Shown here piece by piece: positions 5,796 to 13,221 of a DNA stretch of 21,963 nt; the first letter of the stretch is position 1; every line of letters begins with the position of its first letter. Origin of the DNA: LBZV01 sp000993855 (GTDB lineage: Bacteria; Patescibacteriota; Microgenomatia; Curtissbacterales; GWA2-41-24); NCBI GenBank assembly GCA_964492425.1, contig CAZBKB010000015.1, forward strand, positions 1 through 21,963. Reading direction: 5' to 3'. The notes beneath the pieces were generated by a model. The model saw only the letters and a list, made by a program, of their open reading frames with translations, did not search any database and was not told the DNA's origin. Made by a program: the position numbers and the translations under genes.

Positions 5796-7664
5796 ATGAA
5801 TGATATCTCTAAACTGGAGGAGCTGGCTAGGCTTGTGCGGTATCATATCTTGACAATAACCAGTAAGGCTGGTTCTGGTCATCCTACATCTTGCCTTTCG
5901 GCTGTCGATCTCATGGTAGCGCTTTATTTTAAGCAATTACGATATGATCTTGAGAATCCGGCGAACCCTTACAATGACCGAGTTATTTTTTCTAAGGGTC
6001 ATGCTGCACCTCTTCTTTATGCTTTATACGCTGCGGCAGGAGGAATTACTGAGAAGGAGCTTTCGACATACAGGGAGTTTCAAAGCCCGCTTGAGGGGCA
6101 TCCTACGCCCAGATTTAAATTTGCAGATGTTGCCACTGGTTCTTTGGGGCAGGGTTTGTCAAATGGGGTTGGGATGGCTCTGGCTGCGCGATTAGACAAG
6201 ATTCCCCATGTAACTTATGTGCTTATGGGTGATAGTGAGATGGCAGAGGGTTCGATTTGGGAGGCAATGGAGATTGCATCGTACTATAAATTAGGTAACC
6301 TGGTTGCAATTCTTGACGTAAATCGTTTGGGTCAGTCCAGGCCAACTATGCTGGAGTGGGACTTGGCAAAGTATCGAGACAGAGCTGGGGCTTTTGGTTG
6401 GCGGGTAATAGAAGTTGACGGACATAATTTTGGAGAGATTTCAAGTGCGTTTGGGTCGATAGATGCTAAATCAGATAAACCTACTATTATTGTTGCTAAA
6501 ACTGTTAAAGGGAAGGGTGTGAGTTTTCTGGAGGATAAGGTTGAATGGCATGGGATTGCTTTGGGTGAGGAAGATCTTAAAAGGGCACTTGAGGAAATTG
6601 GGAAAGTTGATTTGAATCTGAGGGGTGAGATAAGAGTTCCTAGTGTAACCGGTGGAAATTCTCAAAAAAAATTAAGTTTAGAACGAGTTTTCCGCAAGGA
6701 AAGTCTGCGCTTGCCTTCATATAAAGTTGGGGAAAGCATTGCAACTAGAAAGGCTTATGGGGAAGCCATTGCGGCGCTGGGAGGTTTAGATGAGCGGATT
6801 GTAGTTTTGGACGGAGAAACAAGCAATTCAACATTTGCCAAAGTTTTTCGCGAAAAGGTGCCGGAAAGGTATTTTGAAATGTTTATTGCCGAGCAAAATA
6901 TGGTAGGGGTAGCGCTTGGATTGGCAAGGTTGGGCAAAATCCCTTTCGTTTCGACGTTTTCGGCATTTTTTACGAGGGCGTTTGATCAAATTAGAATGAG
7001 CGCAATAAGCGAGGGAAATATTAAGTTTGTGGGCAGCCATGGAGGGGTTTCAATAGGGGCTGATGGTCCTTCTCAAATGGGTTTGGAGGATTTTTCTATG
7101 TTTAGGACGGTTTTTGGCAGCACAGTCCTTTGCCCTGCTGATGCTAACTCAACTGCTAAACTAGTTCGGGGAATGGTGGGTAGTAAAGGAATTATCTATC
7201 TGAGGACAGCGAGGCCGGCAACAGAGGTTATTTATGAGCCGAGCGAGGAATTTAAAATCGGTGGCTCAAAAGTACTTAAACAATCAAGTAAAGACTGTAT
7301 GACAGTAGTCGCTTGTGGAGTAACTGTTTTGGAGGCTATCCATGCGGCAGACGAACTTTTAAGAAAAAGGGTGAGTGTGCGTGTGATTGATGCTTACACA
7401 CTTAAACCTCTTGACGCAAAATCTATTATTAAATCCGTGCATGAGACGAATAATCTGGTAATGATTGTGGAGGATCACCATTTGCAAGGTGGTCTGGGGG
7501 ATGCAGTGCTTGAGGTTTTTGCTGCCGATTCAAAAGTTAAGGTTTTTAAAAATGGAGTTTGGCGAATGCCTATGTCGGCGAGTCCGGAAGAACAGTTCGA
7601 TTTTCAAGGAATTGATTCAGCTTCGATTGTAGCAAAAGTGAGAAAAATAATGGGTAAATTTTAA
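5796..7664 (+). CDS. tkt: Transketolase (full length, one chain)
   Basis: 622 residues. Transketolase moves a two-carbon ketol unit between sugar phosphates in the non-oxidative pentose phosphate pathway, using thiamine diphosphate and Mg. The pyrophosphate-binding half is N-terminal: GHP (28-30), KGHA (67-70), GHP (101-103), GSLGQG (115-120) and the ThDP motif GDSEMAEGS (145-153) ending in DVN (174-176). The pyrimidine half has the cofactor glutamate in IAEQNMVG (Glu366) and the SHGGVSIGADGPSQMG loop. At about 620 residues it is of the compact type found in animals and some bacteria rather than the 660-residue E. coli form. It starts 54 nt after the hydrolase stop with only a weak GAG before ATG. 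In reduced genomes this enzyme usually links glycolytic intermediates to ribose-5-phosphate. Confidence 0.95.
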   Translation: MNDISKLEELARLVRYHILTITSKAGSGHPTSCLSAVDLMVALYFKQLRYDLENPANPYNDRVIFSKGHAAPLLYALYAAAGGITEKELSTYREFQSPLEGHPTPRFKFADVATGSLGQGLSNGVGMALAARLDKIPHVTYVLMGDSEMAEGSIWEAMEIASYYKLGNLVAILDVNRLGQSRPTMLEWDLAKYRDRAGAFGWRVIEVDGHNFGEISSAFGSIDAKSDKPTIIVAKTVKGKGVSFLEDKVEWHGIALGEEDLKRALEEIGKVDLNLRGEIRVPSVTGGNSQKKLSLERVFRKESLRLPSYKVGESIATRKAYGEAIAALGGLDERIVVLDGETSNSTFAKVFREKVPERYFEMFIAEQNMVGVALGLARLGKIPFVSTFSAFFTRAFDQIRMSAISEGNIKFVGSHGGVSIGADGPSQMGLEDFSMFRTVFGSTVLCPADANSTAKLVRGMVGSKGIIYLRTARPATEVIYEPSEEFKIGGSKVLKQSSKDCMTVVACGVTVLEAIHAADELLRKRVSVRVIDAYTLKPLDAKSIIKSVHETNNLVMIVEDHHLQGGLGDAVLEVFAADSKVKVFKNGVWRMPMSASPEEQFDFQGIDSASIVAKVRKIMGKF

Positions 7665-7725
7665 ATCAAAAGACACACTCCTTTAGAGCATATGTTACAC
7701 CCCAAGTTGTTAATTGTTATTCCAT

Positions 7726-8175
7726 CTAGTTAATATTACCTGCCTGGTAAAGACTTTCTTTTTCTGTTTCCAAGTTATCACTTTGAATAGACAAGCCTTC
7801 CCTTGCAGAAAGGGCAATACCTTCAACTAAGCTCCTGATTCTGTAGACGTCTTTACGAAGTAAGCTATCAACTAAAATTTCCGGGCCTCCAGTCAGACTC
7901 TGTACGTGAATGTGGCCAAATATTGGGCCACTTGCTGCATTTACACTTGCAATGTCTGTTGCCATAATTGAAACAACCTCATTGGTCCAAAAGCCTTTCT
8001 GTTTTATCCAGACGATTCTTAACTCTTCGACTACAATCTCATCCGGAAACAGTGTGACAGGAAAAACCTGCCTTGTCCTATACAACAGTCTTGATTTTCC
8101 GTTTGAGAGGATGCCTCGCTTACCTGAGGAAAGCGTCTTCAGTTTCCACATTTCGCTTAGTGCGGGATAGTCCAT
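7726..8175 (-). CDS. PH-like-domain protein, partner of the MarR regulator
   Basis: 149 residues from ATG 8175. The frame extends 12 codons upstream, but AAGGAGGTG (minus strand, 8180-8188) lies 4 nt before this ATG and fixes the start. After a 50-residue N-terminal part (GKRGILSNGKSRLLYRTRQ) comes a block of alternating strands resembling bacterial pleckstrin-homology-like domains (LFPDEIVVEELRIVWIKQKG, then VVSIMATDIASVNAASG, then HIHVQSLTGG), and a C-terminal helix (LLRKDVYRIRSLVEGIALSARE). There is no membrane helix. It begins 1 nt after the MarR stop, and its Shine-Dalgarno lies inside the marR 3' end, so the two form an operon. Role unknown; a sensor or effector for the regulon is possible. 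Confidence 0.75.
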   Translation of the reverse strand: MDYPALSEMWKLKTLSSGKRGILSNGKSRLLYRTRQVFPVTLFPDEIVVEELRIVWIKQKGFWTNEVVSIMATDIASVNAASGPIFGHIHVQSLTGGPEILVDSLLRKDVYRIRSLVEGIALSAREGLSIQSDNLETEKESLYQAGNIN

Positions 8176-8176
8176 T

Positions 8177-8632
8177 TTACACCTCCTTCCTTTTTTGGTT
8201 TTGAATTTCACTTCCTCTTGTATCCAAACTTTGTGATAATTTCTCGATAATTGAAATTAAAAGCTGAAACTGTTGATCTGTGAGCTGGTTTTTTACGAAC
8301 TTTTCTACTTTGAGCGATTGTTTTCTGATTAATATTGCTTCGGATTTTCCGGTGTCTGTTAACAGTATTTGATAAGTGCGTCTGTCGCCCGGAAAGGCTT
8401 TTCTTCTTACAAACTTTAGTTTTTCTAATTCATCAATAAGTGTAACTACCGATGCTGGTTGCAGGTGAAGTCTTCTTGAGATTTCGATTTGGTTTGCAAA
8501 TGGTAGGGAATCTATTACTAGCAGGGCTGCCGCTTGAGAATATGATAGAGGGGTAGATTTTGAATTTAAACCAATAACCTTCTGAAACTTTTTAGAAAGT
8601 CCAATCAAGTGGAAAACAAGAGTATGTTTCAT
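8177..8632 (-). CDS. MarR-family transcriptional regulator
   Basis: 151 residues with a winged helix-turn-helix (about 32-95). The recognition region is LPFANQIEISRRLHLQPASV then VVTLIDELEKLKFVRR, and the wing carries the family D-R-R signature (FPGDRRTYQILLTDTG, residues 80-95). N- and C-terminal helices would form the dimer. MarR proteins usually repress their own operon and nearby genes and release DNA on binding a phenolic ligand or on cysteine oxidation; this protein has no Cys, so a ligand is more likely. The start is supported by AAGGGAGA (minus, 8641-8648), 8 nt before ATG. First gene of the operon with the PH-like protein. Its own promoter and a 29-bp palindrome lie just upstream. 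Confidence 0.92.
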   Translation of the reverse strand: MKHTLVFHLIGLSKKFQKVIGLNSKSTPLSYSQAAALLVIDSLPFANQIEISRRLHLQPASVVTLIDELEKLKFVRRKAFPGDRRTYQILLTDTGKSEAILIRKQSLKVEKFVKNQLTDQQFQLLISIIEKLSQSLDTRGSEIQNQKRKEV

Positions 8633-8661
8633 TTTATCAGTCTCCCTTGTCTACCAAGATT

Positions 8662-8690
8662 GTTAGAAAGCTAATTATTAGGTATCTAAC
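8662..8690. promoter_or_regulatory. 29-bp palindrome, probable MarR operator
   Basis: The palindrome is centred on 8676: GTTAGA (8662-8667) pairs with TCTAAC (8685-8690), and CTAAT (8671-8675) with ATTAG (8677-8681). In all, 12 of 14 base pairs match. It lies in the leader of marR, downstream of its -10, so a bound dimer would block transcription. MarR operators are typically palindromes of 16-20 bp or more. Confidence 0.6.
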
Positions 8691-8708
8691 ATGGTTTGTG
8701 ACAAGTCG

Positions 8709-8737
8709 ATTTTATCTCGATTAATGTATATTGTCAA
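8709..8737 (-). promoter_or_regulatory. Promoter of the marR operon
   Basis: On the minus strand: perfect TTGACA (8732-8737), 17-nt spacer, TAAAAT (8709-8714, 5 of 6). The predicted start is near 8702, about 70 nt before the marR ATG and just ahead of the 29-bp palindrome. Confidence 0.75.
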
Positions 8738-8761
8738 TAAGACTTATAGTTGGTATGTTTA

Positions 8762-8808
8762 AGCATTAATATATAATGCTTGACATCTTATAATAATTAC
8801 TATATAAT
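8762..8808 (+). promoter_or_regulatory. Perfect-consensus promoter with a palindrome at the -35
   Basis: TTGACA (8780-8785), 17-nt spacer, TATAAT (8803-8808): both boxes are perfect. Directly upstream, and sharing base 8780 with the -35, is the palindrome AGCATTA (8762-8768) / TAATGCT (8774-8780) with a 5-nt spacer. The promoter drives the surface protein at 8864; the palindrome is a candidate operator, possibly for the divergent MarR. Confidence 0.8.
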
Positions 8809-8817
8809 ACGTAACTT

Positions 8818-8853
8818 AGGTTTTGTAGTTAGTTCATTTTTTGTGCAAAACCT
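8818..8853 (+). other. 5' leader stem-loop of the 8864 gene
   Basis: AGGTTTTG (8818-8825) and CAAAACCT (8846-8853) form a perfect 8-bp stem with a 20-nt loop, starting about 3 nt after the predicted transcription start and ending 10 nt before ATG. There is no Shine-Dalgarno. It could stabilise the mRNA 5' end or control translation. Confidence 0.5.
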
Positions 8854-8863
8854 TTAAAAATAA

Positions 8864-9529
8864 ATGAAAAATAAAAGTATAAGGTTTGTGTTTCCAGTAC
8901 TGACAGGTTTTTTCTTATTGGCTTCTGGTTTTAGTGTCTTTGCAAATGGTAACAGTAACCATAAGGTTACAATATGCCATGCAACGAGTAGTGAGACCAA
9001 TCCGTATGTCCGTATTGTTGTTGATAGGCATGCAATAAAAGGTCATTTCTATGAGAATGGGACCCCACTTGCTGGCCATGAAGAGGATATATTAATTGGT
9101 TATGTGGCAGATTGTCCATCACCAACGCCTAGCGTGAGCCCGACACCGAGCCCAAGTGCGAGCCCGAAGTCAACTCCAAGTCCAACCCCGAGCCCGAGCC
9201 CAAGTCCAACACCAACACCTAGTGTAAGCCCGTCACCAAGCCCAACATCGGGTGGAAATACAAATAATAATGAGAACACAAACGGCCAAAATCAAAGTCA
9301 AACTCAAAATAATAATCAAACTGTGAATGTTACAGTTCAGGGACAGGTATTGAATGTTAAAACACCTAAAGTTCAGCCGGAAACAGGTGCTTCAACTCTT
9401 GCATTGGCAACCATGTTTGGAGCTGCACCTTTCGGTTTACTACTTAGAAGGTTTTCGAGCTCTAAAAAGAGAGTGGGAAACCTTGGCGAATTTGCTTCTC
9501 GACTTATAGCTGGTAAAAATCAAGGCTAA
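8864..9529 (+). CDS. Secreted surface protein with SPTP linker and PETG-type C-terminal anchor
   Basis: 221 residues. Signal peptide at 1-28 (basic start, hydrophobic core, VFA-N). A small domain at 33-84 has the pattern HKVTICHAT, then NPYVRIVVD, H-x-I-KGHF, GTPLAGHEEDI; I have seen this His-rich pattern in secreted bacterial proteins but know no function. A Pro/Ser/Thr linker of SPTP-like repeats (85-129) and an Asn/Gln-rich stretch (131-153) follow. The C-terminus looks like a sorting signal: QPETG (171-175), a hydrophobic helix (178-194, LALATMFGAAPFGLLL), then RR and further basic residues, although about 25 residues follow the helix, more than in a classic LPXTG tail. Likely surface-attached. 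It has its own perfect promoter and is divergent from marR. Confidence 0.85.
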   Translation: MKNKSIRFVFPVLTGFFLLASGFSVFANGNSNHKVTICHATSSETNPYVRIVVDRHAIKGHFYENGTPLAGHEEDILIGYVADCPSPTPSVSPTPSPSASPKSTPSPTPSPSPSPTPTPSVSPSPSPTSGGNTNNNENTNGQNQSQTQNNNQTVNVTVQGQVLNVKTPKVQPETGASTLALATMFGAAPFGLLLRRFSSSKKRVGNLGEFASRLIAGKNQG

Positions 9530-9584
9530 ATTCATCTCTCAATAAATTTTAATGCTAGTTGCTTTCATGAAGAATGAGTGCGAC

Positions 9585-9613
9585 TTGACAACTTATTATC
9601 TAAACTATAAAAT
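9585..9613 (+). promoter_or_regulatory. Promoter of the 9673 gene
   Basis: Perfect TTGACA (9585-9590), 17-nt spacer, TAAAAT (9608-9613, 5 of 6). Predicted start near 9620, about 50 nt before ATG. Confidence 0.75.
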
Positions 9614-9672
9614 GCTCGAACTGCTTCTGTTTACTGCCTAAGTAGATCAAACTGTCTCGCTAAAAGGTTATT

Positions 9673-10224
9673 ATGAGAGTTATAGCTATTGTTACTCTTT
9701 TAGTTTTTGCTTTTATTTTTGTTGCGGTTGTTTCTGCTGAGACCATAGATATTTCTGGTAACGGGACAGGCAGTAATAGTTCTGTAAATGTTGACCAGAC
9801 TAATATTACAAATATTAATCAGAGTAATACTTCTGACATCGATAACAATGTAAATGTAGGTTGCAATACAGGCGGTAATAGTTCTAGTAACAATACTGGC
9901 GGGAGTACCAGTACTTCAACGGGAAATTGTTCTGCTGATGTAAATATTCGCAATAATGTAAACAGTAACCAAATTGGAGGAAAATCCAGTCCTAAACCCT
10001 CAAGTTCACCTGTGCCTGTTGGCGGAGGGAGTTTGAGTGATGGGGGAAGTAGTTCGCCTGGGGGAGGCTCTGGTTCCTCTTCTTCAGTCGGAGGAAGTTC
10101 GTCTTCGCCTCAGATTTTGGGAAGCACAGGGATCTATGAAAACATGACACTTGCTTCGTCTGGATTTGCCATTTTGCTATTAGGTTTATGGCAGGTTCAA
10201 GCTGTTATCTCTAAGAGATCTTAG
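9673..10224 (+). CDS. Secreted Asn/Ser/Gly-rich surface protein with C-terminal membrane helix
   Basis: 183 residues. Signal peptide at 1-22 (LLVFAFIFVAVVSA). A low-complexity part with V-x-V and N-T-G-G units follows (SVNVDQTNITNINQSN, then NNVNVGCNTGGNSSSNNTGG, then TGNCSADVNIRNNVNSNQIGG), reminiscent of repeated beta-strand surface proteins in Candidate Phyla Radiation genomes. Two cysteines (63 and 86) could form a disulfide. Next are a Gly/Ser linker (105-145), LGSTG (149-153), one membrane helix (about 159-176, LASSGFAILLLGLWQVQAV) and KRS. The ending is similar to a sortase signal but not canonical. AAAAGG lies 5 nt before ATG. It converges on the 10237-11595 gene with only 12 nt between stops and no terminator. 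Confidence 0.8.
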   Translation: MRVIAIVTLLVFAFIFVAVVSAETIDISGNGTGSNSSVNVDQTNITNINQSNTSDIDNNVNVGCNTGGNSSSNNTGGSTSTSTGNCSADVNIRNNVNSNQIGGKSSPKPSSSPVPVGGGSLSDGGSSSPGGGSGSSSSVGGSSSSPQILGSTGIYENMTLASSGFAILLLGLWQVQAVISKRS

Positions 10225-10236
10225 TCTTACACAATG

Positions 10237-11595
10237 TCAGTTTTCTGCCTGTTTTTTAGTCTTTGTTTCTCTTAAGTACCAAGTATATATGGCGAGTAAG
10301 CTAAAAAGAGAGATTATTAAACCCTTATAAAATTCATTTTTAAAGCTTTTTGCGTCTAACTTCGGATTATTCCAATCGAGTTCTAGCGGGGTTGTGAGTT
10401 CTGTCTTTTTGTTTATTAAATCGCTATTGATTTCTTTTGGATTTTTAATAATAAAGTAGGTACGATACAAGAGCATTTGCTGGTAAAAAATTGATGCAAG
10501 AACCAGAAAAAATACAGCCAACTTTAATTGTTTACTTAAGTTTTTCATTATATATTCGAACCCAATTGCACTAAGGGCGGATGCTACAAAAGTAGTTACA
10601 AGGAGAAACCTTGCTGATGCGCGGAAAGGGAAATCACTAATTAAACTTACGATCCTATTTGGTTTGAAAAATCCTCCAAAGCAAAAGAGAATAAAAATTA
10701 ACCATAGCGAATACAAAATAATAACCTGATTATTTTCCCTTTTCAAAACATATAAAAGTGGAATAAGAGAGAAAATAAAAGGCAGGGTCCAAATTGTCAT
10801 GTTGAGTTCCCAAAACCCACCGCCAAATTGCCTAAAGTTTAAGTCATCACCGGGTTTTGATAGGCCGTAAGCATAAGGTTTTATGTATGTAATTAAGTGC
10901 TGAGGTGGTAGGGAATAAGAATAGCGAATATTAGGGTCCCAATTTCCCCTTTGGGATAGTTTGAAAAGCTTGAATGACGGAACGAGTTGAATCGCCGACA
11001 ATAAAAAGCCAAGAACAATTACCACTAGAAATTTTATGAAAAAAGTGATTGATTTTTTATCCAAAAAAATCTGAAGTGCGGAAAATAATATATATGCGGA
11101 AGCTGAAATCATCGCCATTTGCAGGTGGCCGGCTGTTACTTGCAGATAAATGAGTGGTGCAAATGCAAAAAGAAAACGTTTGTCGGTTTTTGATTTCATT
11201 ATCAAGTACATTCCAAAGGGGAATAGGGCTGATGTGAAGATTATGGAAGGCTGAAAATAACGTGAGACCATAAAGCCTGAAAGAAGAAATACTAAACTCC
11301 CAAATGTGGATGCGAGTGTGGAAACCCTAATCGTTTTTAAGAATAAAAAAGTTCCAACAAAGGCTATTAAAGCGTAGGCCAGGTAAAGGACAATGACTGC
11401 TACAAAAAACGGCAAGAAAAACAAGATAAATGCATTGATTGGTGAGAGAATTCCTGTTTCTCCTTGAGCAAGCAGTGGATAGCCGCTTCCGTATAATCCG
11501 TTAACAAAATGAGGTATGGAAAAAGATTTGAGATGTTGTGACACCATAAAATACCAAGGGAAATATTGGGTGATTAAGTCAGAGGCGTAAAGCAT
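10237..11595 (-). CDS. YfhO-like GT-C-fold membrane protein (short form)
   Basis: 452 residues with about ten membrane helices. The opening SDLITQYFPWYFMVSQHLKS followed by Y-PLLAQGETGILSPINAF matches the first extracytoplasmic loop of YfhO-type proteins, thought to be glycosyltransferases that use lipid-linked sugars, with the acidic D-x-x-x-Q motif. The helix that normally precedes this loop is missing, and the C-terminal extracytoplasmic domain is reduced to about 40 residues before a final helix (GLIISLFSLLAIYTWYL), so the protein is short for the family (often over 700). ATG 11595 is 1 nt after the stop of the upstream gene and has no Shine-Dalgarno; reinitiation coupling is likely. Function inferred: transfer of sugars to surface glycans or proteins. 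The missing first helix may mean truncation. Confidence 0.7.
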   Translation of the reverse strand: MLYASDLITQYFPWYFMVSQHLKSFSIPHFVNGLYGSGYPLLAQGETGILSPINAFILFFLPFFVAVIVLYLAYALIAFVGTFLFLKTIRVSTLASTFGSLVFLLSGFMVSRYFQPSIIFTSALFPFGMYLIMKSKTDKRFLFAFAPLIYLQVTAGHLQMAMISASAYILFSALQIFLDKKSITFFIKFLVVIVLGFLLSAIQLVPSFKLFKLSQRGNWDPNIRYSYSLPPQHLITYIKPYAYGLSKPGDDLNFRQFGGGFWELNMTIWTLPFIFSLIPLLYVLKRENNQVIILYSLWLIFILFCFGGFFKPNRIVSLISDFPFRASARFLLVTTFVASALSAIGFEYIMKNLSKQLKLAVFFLVLASIFYQQMLLYRTYFIIKNPKEINSDLINKKTELTTPLELDWNNPKLDAKSFKNEFYKGLIISLFSLLAIYTWYLRETKTKKQAEN

Positions 11596-11596
11596 A

Positions 11597-13150
11597 TTAA
11601 AATTTAGATAGAAGTTTCGGTTTTATAAAAAGGATAAACAATATAGCGAACGAAGCAAGTGTTAGAAGATTTGCAAACATTCGAAGCTTAGATTCGGTGA
11701 AGTAGGCTTCGATTTGCCAATTGCCCGGTTCAAGACTTGTCGAAATAAGGCCATTTTCTTGGGTGATAGGCCTGTTTAGGCCATTTACTTTGAGTATCCA
11801 GCCGGGAAAGTACATTTTCCTTATTACTATTTTGGCTCTTTGGACGTTTATTATTTTGGCACTAACTTTAAAAGGTTTTTGATCTGCCAAATATATGTTT
11901 GACGGGGGAATGCTGCTTACAAGTGGTCTATCAGCAAAAGTTACCTCGTTGGACCAAATGGTATCGTTTTCATTTTGAGTGGTAAGGTTTGGGCTTGGCT
12001 GTATTGAAAACCAGGGGGCAATTGTGAAGAAATGGCGGTTTGTATAGATTGTTAACAAGATTAGGGAAATTGCAAGTATGGTTTTAAACTTGGTTTTTTC
12101 AACTAGGATTATTGCTAGAAAAGCAGTGGTAAAGATTGTCAAGTCTAAAAATCTGTATGGATAGAGAACGTATTTTATAAATGGCAGATGTGTCCATAAT
12201 GAATCGCTGTAGTTAGTAGTGAGGAATATAGAAAGAACTGCAAACGCCAGGAAGAAGAAAAGCTTTAGGTCGAATTTCTTGAATAAGATGATTATTGTTG
12301 TGAGTATTATGAGTGTTGATACTATGCCGATTTGATAGTAAGTCCCGTAGTTGATATTGGAATGTGGAATTCTCAGAAGTTGGTAAATATTTAGATAGAA
12401 ATCCTTATATAAATATAGGAGGCGTTCATTAAACATCATGTATTTTTTTTCAAACAACGAGGGTAAGATTTGAAATGATGATAGCGTAAGGCCAAGTGTT
12501 AGACCAAATATTATTGATTTAAGTTGTTGGAGGTTTGGTCTTAAAACGAAGGGTATATAGAGTACAATGAGCGGTGCAAAGATTAAGAAGACAATTGTAT
12601 GTGAAGTGATTAAACCGAAGATTGAAAACGCTAAAAGCGGAATTGAGTATTTGCTGCCTTTTTGTATTCGATGGTAGGCAAAAATTATTAGTGGGACGAA
12701 CATAAGAGATACGGATTCACCAAAGGCACCTCTCTGGTATAAATTGCCAAACCGGTAAGGAAGGTATGTAAACAAGACTATTCCCACGTAAGCAGCTGGT
12801 AGCGATGCGACTTCCCTGAAAAGCAAGAAAGCAAATATAGCACTTAGTATGAATGTGATAGACATGGTTAGTTTGTAGGCTAAGGTTGCGTTTGAAAAAG
12901 GAAACATTATCGTTTCCGCAAAATAATACGGTAACTGGTAATTGACAACAAACAGGGGATAACCAATACTGTCGATTAGGGTTGGGGCTGATCTTACGGG
13001 GAACTGTCGTTCTTTGAGGGCTTTATCAAATTGTATGATTCTTTCTGTATGGATTAAACCGTCAAGGCTGTTGTAGCTTTTGAGCATTACTATCTGGGAA
13101 GGAATGAGTAATGCTGCAAGCAGTGCAAAAATTAAAAATGATTTCTTCAC
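11597..13150 (-). CDS. GT-C-type polytopic membrane protein (YfhO / PTPS-related type)
   Basis: 517 residues from GTG 13150 (VKKSFLIFALLAALL). The frame extends to a TTG at 13213, but that would run into the divergent gene's promoter region. After helix 1 comes a loop typical of the family (HTERIIQFDKALKERQFPVR, then GYPLFVVNYQLPYYFAE), then about ten more helices. A C-terminal extracytoplasmic beta domain follows (about residues 380-480) with the common YFPGW-x-L-x-VNG ... GLISTSLEPGNWQIEAYF pattern, and then a last helix. The layout is that of full-length YfhO-like putative sugar transferases. It forms an operon with the next gene. Substrate unknown. The gene is AT-rich like its neighbours. 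Confidence 0.75.
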   Translation of the reverse strand: MKKSFLIFALLAALLIPSQIVMLKSYNSLDGLIHTERIIQFDKALKERQFPVRSAPTLIDSIGYPLFVVNYQLPYYFAETIMFPFSNATLAYKLTMSITFILSAIFAFLLFREVASLPAAYVGIVLFTYLPYRFGNLYQRGAFGESVSLMFVPLIIFAYHRIQKGSKYSIPLLAFSIFGLITSHTIVFLIFAPLIVLYIPFVLRPNLQQLKSIIFGLTLGLTLSSFQILPSLFEKKYMMFNERLLYLYKDFYLNIYQLLRIPHSNINYGTYYQIGIVSTLIILTTIIILFKKFDLKLFFFLAFAVLSIFLTTNYSDSLWTHLPFIKYVLYPYRFLDLTIFTTAFLAIILVEKTKFKTILAISLILLTIYTNRHFFTIAPWFSIQPSPNLTTQNENDTIWSNEVTFADRPLVSSIPPSNIYLADQKPFKVSAKIINVQRAKIVIRKMYFPGWILKVNGLNRPITQENGLISTSLEPGNWQIEAYFTESKLRMFANLLTLASFAILFILFIKPKLLSKF

Positions 13151-13180
13151 GAATTTAGATAATATTAATGGATTTAATGG

Positions 13181-13209
13181 TTGCTTACAATAAGACTTGG
13201 CGTTGTAAT
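13181..13209 (+). promoter_or_regulatory. Possible promoter of the 13222 gene
   Basis: TTGCTT (13181-13186, weak), 17-nt spacer, TGTAAT (13204-13209, 5 of 6). The predicted start near 13216 is about 6 nt before ATG 13222, so the message would be almost leaderless. Confidence 0.45.
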
Positions 13210-13221
13210 ACAAATGGCGTG

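Noticed and set aside
9115..9250. Short regularly repeated units considered as a CRISPR array
   Set aside because: The repeats are codons of a Ser-Pro-Thr-Pro linker inside an open frame; there are no constant repeats with variable spacers.
13168..13221. Upstream ATG 13168 as the start of the plus-strand membrane protein
   Set aside because: It would add 18 polar residues before the first helix and precede the best promoter; ATG 13222 gives a normal membrane-protein start.
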